In this document: piece after piece, positions 1 to 5,241 of the stretch
Numbering within the stretch: position 1 is the first letter of the stretch
Layout: every line of letters begins with the position of its first letter
Source of the DNA: Actinomycetes bacterium
Lineage (GTDB): Bacteria > Actinomycetota > Actinomycetes > Propionibacteriales > Propionibacteriaceae
DNA length: 7,301 bases
Direction of reading: 5' to 3'
Assembly: GCA_029778515.1 (NCBI GenBank)
Contig: JAKOQD010000156.1
Span: 1-7,301, forward strand
The notes under the pieces: model-generated
What the model saw: only the letters and a program-made list of their open reading frames with translations
Database searches by the model: none
Told to the model about the DNA's origin: nothing
Made by a program: the position numbers and the translations under genes

Positions 1-138
1 CCAGAACTGGTCAACGACGCCCAATCGCTGGTGATCGCACGTGACATCGCCAAGCGCGTCGAGGAGGAACTCACCTACCCGGGCAACATCAAGGTGACCG
101 TCGTCCGCGAGTCGCGGGCCGTGGCGCTCGCCAAATAG
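1..138 (+). CDS. rny: Ribonuclease Y, C-terminal end (partial, runs off the 5' edge)
   Basis: The window opens in frame inside a gene and reads 45 residues to a TAG stop. The fragment contains [12 protein letters not shown], then [10 protein letters not shown] and the closing [10 protein letters not shown]. This is the highly conserved C-terminal end of RNase Y, where family members read close to [31 protein letters not shown]. Family knowledge: RNase Y is a membrane-anchored endoribonuclease with an N-terminal transmembrane helix, a coiled coil, a KH domain and a catalytic HD domain, and it initiates mRNA turnover. All of those domains lie upstream of the window, so neither catalytic integrity nor the start can be judged. 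Position directly before miaB agrees with the usual actinobacterial order recA-recX-rny-miaB. The 128-base gap to miaB suggests miaB can be transcribed separately. Confidence 0.87.
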   Translation, partial: PELVNDAQSLVIARDIAKRVEEELTYPGNIKVTVVRESRAVALAK

Positions 139-252
139 CCCCGTCCCGGACCTGTCCGGCAGCCCCGCATCCGCCTACCACCTGGCCGCCCGGCGCCGCG
201 CCTCGATGGCTCAGCCTCGCTCCATGCCGAACAACAATCAGCGTTCCTTGGG

Positions 253-258
253 TAAAGT
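253..258 (+). promoter_or_regulatory. Possible -10 element for a leaderless miaB transcript
   Basis: TAAAGT fits the actinobacterial -10 pattern TANNNT and ends eight bases before the miaB ATG at 267. Transcription would therefore begin at or next to the start codon. No purine-rich Shine-Dalgarno sequence stands at the usual distance before this ATG, which also suits leaderless translation, a common mode in actinomycetes. No good -35 hexamer is seen: the bases about 16-18 upstream read AACAAC/ACAACA. The element is therefore only a candidate. Confidence 0.35.
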
Positions 259-266
259 AGCTCGTC

Positions 267-1721
267 ATGCGCACGTTCGAAGTGGTCACCTATGGCTGCC
301 AGATGAACGTCCACGACTCCGAACGGATCGCGGGCGTACTTCTGGACGCGGGCTACCAGCCCGCTGAGGCTGGATCCCAGGCCGACGTGGTGGTGTTCAA
401 CACCTGCGCGGTTCGGGAGAACGCCGACAACCGGCTCTACGGGAACCTCGGTCATCTCGCGCCGGTGAAGCAGGCGCACGCCGGCATGCAGATCGCGGTC
501 GGCGGCTGCATGGCCCAGAAGGACCGGCACACGGTCGTGCAGCGCGCGCCCTGGGTGGACGTCGTTTTCGGCACCAACAACCTTGGCTCGCTGCCGGTGC
601 TGCTGGAGCGGGCGCGGATCGAATCCGAGTCCCAGGTGGAGATCCTGGAGTCGCTTGAGCGGTTCCCGTCCACGTTGCCCACCCGGCGCGACTCCGCCTA
701 TGCCGCGTGGGTGTCGATCAGCGTTGGCTGCAACAACACCTGCACCTTCTGCATCGTGCCTGCGCTGCGCGGCAAGGAGACCGATCGGCGTCCGGGCGAC
801 GTGCTGGCCGAGATCAAGGCGCTCGTGGCCGAAGGCGTGCAGGAGATCACCCTGCTCGGCCAGAACGTGAACAGCTACGGCGTCGAGTTCGGCGATCGGG
901 GCGCGTTCGCCAAGCTGCTACGGGCCTGTGGCGAGATCGACGGCCTGGAACGCGTCCGGTTCACCTCGCCGCACCCTGCGGCCTTCACCGACGACGTGAT
1001 CGCGGCCATGGCCGAGACTCCGAACGTGATGCCGTCGCTGCACATGCCGCTGCAGTCGGGCTCGGACGCGGTGCTGAAGACGATGCGCCGCTCCTACCGC
1101 AGCACGAAGTTCCTCGGCATCCTCGACCGGGTACGGGCGGCCATTCCGCACGCTGCGATCACCACCGACATCATCGTCGGCTTCCCCGGCGAGACCGACG
1201 CCGACTTCGAGGCGACCATGGAGGTCGTCCGCGCGTCGCGGTTCTCGGCGGCGTTCACCTTCCAGTATTCGATCCGGCCGGGGACGCCGGCCGCGACGAT
1301 GCCAGACCAGGTACCCAAGGCCGTGGTTCAGGAGCGGTACGAGCGGCTGGTCGACCTGGTCGGCGAGCTGGCCTGGGCCGAGAACTCAAAGCTCGTCGGG
1401 CAACGGGTGGAGGTGCTGTTCGCCGACGGCGAGGGCCGCAAGGACGCCGCCACCCACCGCATGTCCGGGCGGGCCCGCGACAACCGCCTGGTGCACGTGG
1501 CGGTGCCGGACGATCCGGCGCTGCGGCCGCGTCCGGGAGACCTTGCCGAGGTAGAGATCAGCTACGCCGCGCCGCACCACCTGAACGCCGATGGCGGCCT
1601 GCTGAGCCTGCGGCGCACCCGCGGCGGCGATGCCTGGGCCGCACGTCAGGCGCCTCCCGAGGCTGAAGCTGCGCCCGGGCGGACGGTCGGCCTGGGGCTG
1701 CCGAAGCTGGTCCGGGCATAG
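267..1721 (+). CDS. miaB: tRNA-2-methylthio-N6-dimethylallyladenosine synthase MiaB
   Basis: Radical-SAM methylthiotransferase of 484 residues that converts i6A37 to ms2i6A37 in tRNAs reading UNN codons, acting after MiaA. The three domains are visible in order. The N-terminal MTTase (UPF0004) domain carries the three cysteines that hold the auxiliary 4Fe-4S cluster: C11 (TYGCQMN), C47 (NTCAVRE) and C81 (GGCMAQKD). The radical-SAM core has the CxxxCxxC motif at C155, C159 and C162 ([12 protein letters not shown]), followed by RGKE and later [17 protein letters not shown]-binding domain lies at about residues 375-445 ([12 protein letters not shown]). The tail to residue 484 ends in GLGLPKLV, a style common in actinobacterial MiaB. 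Length is normal for the family. The ATG at 267 sits only ten residues before C11, so no later start is possible, and no recognisable ribosome binding site precedes it. The gene is separated from rny by 128 bases and closed by a hairpin terminator. Confidence 0.97.
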   Translation: MRTFEVVTYGCQMNVHDSERIAGVLLDAGYQPAEAGSQADVVVFNTCAVRENADNRLYGNLGHLAPVKQAHAGMQIAVGGCMAQKDRHTVVQRAPWVDVVFGTNNLGSLPVLLERARIESESQVEILESLERFPSTLPTRRDSAYAAWVSISVGCNNTCTFCIVPALRGKETDRRPGDVLAEIKALVAEGVQEITLLGQNVNSYGVEFGDRGAFAKLLRACGEIDGLERVRFTSPHPAAFTDDVIAAMAETPNVMPSLHMPLQSGSDAVLKTMRRSYRSTKFLGILDRVRAAIPHAAITTDIIVGFPGETDADFEATMEVVRASRFSAAFTFQYSIRPGTPAATMPDQVPKAVVQERYERLVDLVGELAWAENSKLVGQRVEVLFADGEGRKDAATHRMSGRARDNRLVHVAVPDDPALRPRPGDLAEVEISYAAPHHLNADGGLLSLRRTRGGDAWAARQAPPEAEAAPGRTVGLGLPKLVRA

Positions 1722-1722
1722 A

Positions 1723-1760
1723 CCGAGGGGCCGACCAGCTTGGCTCGACCCCTCGGGTTT
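1723..1760 (+). terminator. Rho-independent-type terminator after miaB
   Basis: Starting two bases after the miaB stop, CCGAGGGG (1723-1730) pairs perfectly with CCCCTCGG (1749-1756). The stem can continue inward through CGA/TCG and CCA/TGG, with one mismatch and one bulge, to a tiny loop near 1738-1740. GTTT and a moderately T-rich stretch (CGTCGTTG) follow. The long GC stem, its position and the T residues make a convincing terminator for miaB. From the minus strand the same hairpin lies 57 bases past the stop of the convergent small gene, but no T tract follows it on that side. Confidence 0.75.
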
Positions 1761-1770
1761 CGTCGTTGTG

Positions 1771-1804
1771 CGGGAAGTCTGTCCCGCTCCAGATCCAGTG
1801 GATC
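1771..1804. other. Two short hairpins between miaB and the convergent small gene
   Basis: CGGGA (1771-1775) pairs with TCCCG (1782-1786) around a six-base loop, and GATCC (1792-1796) pairs with GGATC (1800-1804) around AGT. Both lie just past the stop of the minus-strand gene and could help end its transcript. Each stem has only 5 base pairs and neither is followed by a T run, so a terminator role is weakly supported. Confidence 0.25.
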
Positions 1805-1812
1805 CGTATCGC

Positions 1813-1977
1813 TCAGTTACCGAGTTGGTCCTTGACGAACTCCTGAGCCTGGTCCACCTGTGCCGCGTACTGTCCGCCGGTCTTCTCATCAATGAAGTCG
1901 CCAACCTGCTCGACGCCTTCCTTGATCTCAGCTGCGTGGTCGGCCACGGCATCCTTGATCTGTTCGACGATGTCCAT
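1813..1977 (-). CDS. Small MT0933/Rv0909-type antitoxin-like protein, 54 aa
   Basis: This minus-strand gene encodes 54 residues. The central GDFIDEKTGGQY (26-37) followed by VDQAQEFVKDQL matches the signature of the MT0933_antitox family (M. tuberculosis Rv0909 type), whose members are about 50-60 residues and carry a GD-IDEKTGGKY-like motif. The protein is very acidic (13 Asp/Glu against 4 Lys), has no Arg, Cys or Trp, no signal peptide and no membrane segment. It looks like two short helices joined by the TGG turn. The ATG at 1977 is chosen because AAAGGAGGT stands just upstream; an in-frame upstream extension to 2055 would run across that Shine-Dalgarno sequence and the likely promoter. 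No toxin gene is adjacent: the neighbours are miaB, convergent, and miaA, divergent. The antitoxin label therefore rests on family resemblance only, and a general stress-related small-protein role is equally possible. Confidence 0.82.
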   Translation of the reverse strand: MDIVEQIKDAVADHAAEIKEGVEQVGDFIDEKTGGQYAAQVDQAQEFVKDQLGN

Positions 1978-1980
1978 GTG

Positions 1981-1989
1981 ACCTCCTTT
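1981..1989 (-). promoter_or_regulatory. Strong Shine-Dalgarno sequence of the small antitoxin-like gene
   Basis: Read on the minus strand, AAAGGAGGT lies four bases (from GGAGG) before the ATG at 1977. It is the best ribosome binding site in the window apart from that of dapF. It fixes the start of the 54-residue protein and argues that this tiny gene is really translated. Confidence 0.8.
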
Positions 1990-2026
1990 CTGTCCCGGCG
2001 CCAGGCCTATCCCGGCTGCATCATCC

Positions 2027-2055
2027 ATTGTGTGCCGCAAAGGACGCGTTGCCAA
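2027..2055 (-). promoter_or_regulatory. Candidate sigma-70-type promoter for the small antitoxin-like gene
   Basis: On the minus strand TTGGCA (2055-2050) is followed after exactly 17 bases by CACAAT (2032-2027). These match TTGACA at 5 of 6 positions and TATAAT at 4 of 6. The predicted start near 2020 would give a leader of roughly 40 bases containing the strong Shine-Dalgarno sequence. The spacing is ideal, but the -10 lacks the first T preferred in actinomycetes. The site lies in the 103-base region shared with divergent miaA. Confidence 0.45.
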
Positions 2056-2080
2056 GGGAAATCACCGACCGGTTGAGACA

Positions 2081-3031
2081 ATGTTCCACGTGGCGATTCC
2101 GGCAGTGGCACTGAATGGGCCGACGGCCAGCGGCAAGACCGCGGTGGCGGTCGAGGTGGCGCGCCTTCTGGCGGACGCAGGGCTGGCGGCAGAGGTGGTG
2201 AACGCCGATTCGATGCTGGTCTATCGCGGAATGGACATCGGCACCGCGAAGCCCACGGTGGCAGAGCGCGGCGGCGTTCCACATCACCTGGTCGACATCC
2301 TCGACGTCACCGAGACCGCGAGCGTCGCGGACTTCCAGCGCCTTGCCAGAGCAGCGATCGCCGACTGCAGGCAGCGCGGCGTGGTGCCGCTGCTGGCCGG
2401 CGGTTCGGCGCTTTATGTGCACGCGATCCTGGACGCCTTCGAGTTTCCCGGGACGGATCCGGCCATTCGGTCGCGGCTGGAAGCCGAGCTGGACAAGTTG
2501 GGTTCCCCCGCCCTGCATGCCCGGCTGACTGAGTTGAACCCCGAAGCCGCTGCCGGGATCCTGCCCGGCAACGCCCGACGGATCGTCCGGGCGCTCGAGG
2601 TGATCGAGCTGACCGGCACGTTCACGTCCGTGCTGCCGGAATGGACGTACGCACTCGACGGCGTGCTGCAGTTCGGTCTGGAGGTGCCACGTGAGGTGCT
2701 GGACGAGCGGATCGCCGCACGAGTGGACCAGATGTGGGCCGACGGCCTGGTTGCGGAGGTCGAGAAACTCGTGGACCGGGGCCTTCGCAGCGGGCGGACG
2801 GCGTCCCGCGCGCTCGGCTACCGCCAGGTGTTGGCGTTCCTGGACGGTGAGCTCACCGAGTCCGAGGCCCGGGAGGCAACGATCACAGGAACCCGCAGAT
2901 TCGCCCGCAAGCAGTTGGGCTGGTTCCGGCGGGATCCGCGGATCGTCTGGTTGCCGGCCGGGCCGCAGAGCGCGATCACGATCGCGTCGGTGGTAACGGA
3001 TAAGGTGCTTGGCGGACCACAGGAGGCGTGA
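2081..3031 (+). CDS. miaA: tRNA dimethylallyltransferase MiaA
   Basis: Transfers a dimethylallyl group from DMAPP to adenosine 37 of tRNAs, giving i6A37, the substrate of MiaB. With the ATG at 2081 the protein has 316 residues, normal for the family. Visible motifs are the P-loop-like GPTASGKT (13-20), NADSMLVYRGMDIGTAKP (41-58) with the presumed catalytic Asp43, AGGSALYV (106-113), EFPGTDP (121-127), NARRIVRALEVIELTG (164-179), GRTASRALGYRQ (238-249) and the C-terminal TRRFARKQ-WFRRD segment (271-285). Many relatives have DSMQ where this protein has DSML; E. coli has Ala there, so the position tolerates change. The start is uncertain. An in-frame GTG at 2030 would add 17 unconserved residues (CRKGRVAKGN...) across the opposing promoter, and a GTG at 2090 would give MAIPAVALNGPT. 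None has a good ribosome binding site. The stop overlaps the dapF start by one base, so this is the first gene of the miaA-dapF-hflX-dinG unit. Confidence 0.95.
   Translation: MFHVAIPAVALNGPTASGKTAVAVEVARLLADAGLAAEVVNADSMLVYRGMDIGTAKPTVAERGGVPHHLVDILDVTETASVADFQRLARAAIADCRQRGVVPLLAGGSALYVHAILDAFEFPGTDPAIRSRLEAELDKLGSPALHARLTELNPEAAAGILPGNARRIVRALEVIELTGTFTSVLPEWTYALDGVLQFGLEVPREVLDERIAARVDQMWADGLVAEVEKLVDRGLRSGRTASRALGYRQVLAFLDGELTESEAREATITGTRRFARKQLGWFRRDPRIVWLPAGPQSAITIASVVTDKVLGGPQEA
3021..3026 (+). promoter_or_regulatory. Shine-Dalgarno sequence of dapF, inside the end of miaA
   Basis: AGGAGG lies four bases before ATG 3031 but only one base before the alternative in-frame GTG at 3028. 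The spacing selects ATG 3031 as the dapF start. The site is within the last codons of miaA, so translation of the two genes is probably coupled. Confidence 0.8.
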
Positions 3032-3840
3032 TGGACATCGAGTTCGCCAAGGGGCACGGCACCCGCAACGACTTCGTGCTGTTCGCCGACCCCGACAACC
3101 TCTACGACCTGACTGCCGAGCAGGTGCGCTACCTGTGTGACCGCCGTGCCGGGATTGGCGGCGACGGGGTGCTCCGCGCAGTCCGGACCAATCAGGTGTC
3201 GCAGTGGGCCGGCAGCCGGGCGGACTGGTTCATGGACTACCGCAACGCCGACGGCTCGTTCGCGGAGATGTGCGGCAACGGGCTGCGGGTCTTCCTGCGA
3301 TTTCTCGCCGAGGAGGATCTGATCGATCCGTCCGGGGTGACCGCGGTGGCGACCAGAGCCGGCCTGCGCAGTGGGTGGCTGGTGGACGACGGCCGGATCG
3401 CAGTCAGCATGGGCGCAGTGAGCATCGGTGACCAGGTGACGATCAGCCACGGCGGACGCACGTGGCCGGCGACGGCCGCTGATGTGGGCAATCCGCACGC
3501 CGTGGTCGAGGTGGCCTCCGCCGCGGAACTCGACGGGCTGGATCTCAGCCTCGCGCCCACTTGGTCGCCTGCGGACGCTTTCCCGAACGGGGTGAACACC
3601 GAGTTCGTCCTTCGCGAAGGCCCTGGCCGGCTTCGGCTGCGGGTGTTCGAGCGCGGGGTTGGCGAGACGGACTCCTGCGGCACCGGCGTGGTCGCGTCCG
3701 CTGCGGTACTCGGCGGTGCGCAGAACTGCGCCGTGCAGGTGCTGGGCGGACGCCTGGAGGTGCGACTGGGCGATCCGGACGCGGTCCTGATCGGCCCCGC
3801 CGCGGTCGTGGCGCGCGGTCGGATCGACCTGCCGAGCTAA
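3031..3840 (+). CDS. dapF: Diaminopimelate epimerase DapF
   Basis: Cytoplasmic, cofactor-independent epimerase converting LL-diaminopimelate to the meso form, the precursor of lysine and of the peptidoglycan cross-link residue. The 269-residue protein shows the two-fold DapF architecture. The two catalytic cysteines are C81 in NADGSFAEMCGNGLR (72-86) and C216 in GETDSCGTG (211-219). Substrate-contacting motifs are also present: TRNDFV (11-16), GIGGDG (41-46), GNPHAVVE (153-160), GVNTEFV (187-193) and FERGVGET (206-213). Nothing essential is missing. The ATG at 3031 shares one base with the miaA stop (TGATG) and has a perfect AGGAGG upstream; a GTG one codon earlier is too close to it. HflX begins 12 bases after the stop. 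The presence of dapF inside a tRNA-modification and GTPase operon is a conserved actinobacterial arrangement rather than a sign of transfer. Confidence 0.97.
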   Translation: MDIEFAKGHGTRNDFVLFADPDNLYDLTAEQVRYLCDRRAGIGGDGVLRAVRTNQVSQWAGSRADWFMDYRNADGSFAEMCGNGLRVFLRFLAEEDLIDPSGVTAVATRAGLRSGWLVDDGRIAVSMGAVSIGDQVTISHGGRTWPATAADVGNPHAVVEVASAAELDGLDLSLAPTWSPADAFPNGVNTEFVLREGPGRLRLRVFERGVGETDSCGTGVVASAAVLGGAQNCAVQVLGGRLEVRLGDPDAVLIGPAAVVARGRIDLPS

Positions 3841-3852
3841 GTTGGATGGACG

Positions 3853-5241
3853 ATGACTGAAGAAGAATCGCTGATCGAATCCTCCGTTGACCTGCAGGCT
3901 CGGCACTCGCTGCGCCGGGTGGCCGGCATGTCCACCCAGCTGGCCGACATCACCGAGGTGGAGTACCGCGAGCTCCAGTTGGAGCGGGTCGTGCTGGTCA
4001 GCGTCTGGACCAGCGGCACCGAAGCTGACGCCGACTACGCCATGGCCGAGCTGAAGTTGCTGGCGGAGACCGCGGGTTCGCAGGTTCTCGAGGGGCTGGT
4101 GCAGCGGCGCAGCCATCCCGACCCGGCGACCTTCATCGGCCGCGGCAAGGTCGACGAGGTACGCGAGGTCGTGCTGGCGACCGGCGCCGACACCGTGATC
4201 TGCGACGGCGAACTCGAGCCGGCCCAGCTGCGCAACCTTGAGGACCGGGTCGGCGTGAAGGTCATTGATCGCACCGCTCTGATCCTTGACATCTTCGCCA
4301 CCCACGCCAAGAGCGCAGAGGGCAAGGCGCAGGTCGAGTTGGCTCAGTTGCAGTACCTGCGGCAGCGGCTGCGTGGTTGGGGCGGCAATCTCTCCCGCCA
4401 GGCCGGTGGTCGCGCAGCGGGAGGTGCCGGAATCGGTGGTCGCGGTCCGGGCGAGACCAAGATCGAGACCGACCGTCGGCGGATCAAGACCCGCATCTCG
4501 ATCCTGCGCAAGCGGTTGCGAGAGCTGGACGCCGTCCGTGACACCAAGCGTTCCCAGCGCACCCGCAACCAGGTGCCCAGCGTGGCGATCGTCGGCTACA
4601 CGAACGCAGGCAAGAGTTCACTGCTCAACCGGCTCACGGGCGCCGGTGTGCTGGTCGAGGACGCGCTGTTCGCCACCCTCGACCCGACCACTCGCCGCAC
4701 CCAGACCACGGACGGCCGGGTGTACACGCTCACCGACACAGTCGGGTTCATCCGGCACCTGCCACACGACCTGGTGGAGGCGTTCCGTTCCACGCTGGAG
4801 GAGTCGGTTAACGCCGACCTGCTGCTGCACGTCATCGACGGCTCCGATCCGGACCCGTTCGGCCAAGTCACCGCCGTGCGCACCGTGCTGGCCGAGATCG
4901 GTGCGGCGAATGTCGCCGAGCAATTGGTGATCAACAAGATCGACACCGCCGAGCCGAACGAACTGCTGGCGCTCCGGGGTCGCTTCCCGGACGCGGTGTT
5001 CGTGTCGGCCCGCACCGGGGCAGGCATCGCCGACCTGCTGGCTCGCGTGGAGGAGCGGCTGCCGCGACCGGCGATCGAGGTGCACGCGTTGGTGCCGTAC
5101 GACCGGGGTGACCTGATCAACAAGATCCACCTGACCGGTGAGTTCGTCTCCAGTGAGCACACCGAGAACGGCACCGCGGTGGTCGCGAGGGTGAACGCCG
5201 ACCTCGCCGGCGAGCTGGCCCGCTACGCCGCCGATGGCTGA
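3853..5241 (+). CDS. hflX: Ribosome-associated GTPase HflX
   Basis: GTPase of the OBG-HflX group that binds the 50S subunit; in studied bacteria it splits stalled or stressed 70S ribosomes. The protein has 462 residues. An N-terminal HflX-specific domain (about 45-175) contains HPDPATFIGRGKVDEV (88-103) and DRTALILDIFATHA (139-152). A Gly/Arg-rich linker with GGRGPGETKIETDRRRI (195-211) and a basic helical segment follow. The G domain has G1 GYTNAGKSS (248-256), G2 around FATLDPTT (273-280), G3 DTVGF (295-299) followed by IRHLPHDLVEAF, G4 NKID (361-364) and G5 SARTG (385-389). A short C-terminal domain closes it. All nucleotide-binding motifs are intact. The ATG at 3853 follows a modest GGATGG (3844-3849); an ATG at 3846 is in another frame and stops at once. 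The first 40 residues are acidic and probably less conserved. The gene overlaps dinG by eight bases. Confidence 0.97.
   Translation: MTEEESLIESSVDLQARHSLRRVAGMSTQLADITEVEYRELQLERVVLVSVWTSGTEADADYAMAELKLLAETAGSQVLEGLVQRRSHPDPATFIGRGKVDEVREVVLATGADTVICDGELEPAQLRNLEDRVGVKVIDRTALILDIFATHAKSAEGKAQVELAQLQYLRQRLRGWGGNLSRQAGGRAAGGAGIGGRGPGETKIETDRRRIKTRISILRKRLRELDAVRDTKRSQRTRNQVPSVAIVGYTNAGKSSLLNRLTGAGVLVEDALFATLDPTTRRTQTTDGRVYTLTDTVGFIRHLPHDLVEAFRSTLEESVNADLLLHVIDGSDPDPFGQVTAVRTVLAEIGAANVAEQLVINKIDTAEPNELLALRGRFPDAVFVSARTGAGIADLLARVEERLPRPAIEVHALVPYDRGDLINKIHLTGEFVSSEHTENGTAVVARVNADLAGELARYAADG

Noticed and set aside
146..159. Small hairpin CCGGA-CCTG-TCCGG after rny as a terminator
   Set aside because: The stem has only five base pairs and no T run follows, which is expected by chance in sequence this GC-rich.
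273..286. CGAAC half-site of a LexA box on the minus strand at the start of miaB
   Set aside because: Only one half matches; the other half does not resemble GTTCG, and the bases encode conserved MiaB residues.
707..1666. Plus-strand 319-codon frame inside miaB
   Set aside because: Its product is Arg/Gly-rich low-complexity sequence in the +2 frame of a clear MiaB gene, so it is a shadow frame.
1978..2055. Upstream extension of the small antitoxin-like protein to 80 residues (start at 2055)
   Set aside because: The extra residues would be encoded across the strong Shine-Dalgarno sequence and the likely promoter, and family members begin close to the 1977 start.
3028..3030. GTG at 3028 as the dapF start
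   Set aside because: It is only one base from the AGGAGG ribosome binding site, whereas ATG 3031 has a workable four-base spacing.
2818..4305. Long minus-strand open frame of 495 codons antisense to miaA, dapF and hflX
   Set aside because: It lies opposite three well-recognised genes, its translation is rich in His/Arg/Gln with no recognisable domain, and such open antisense frames are usual in GC-rich DNA because stop codons are rare there.
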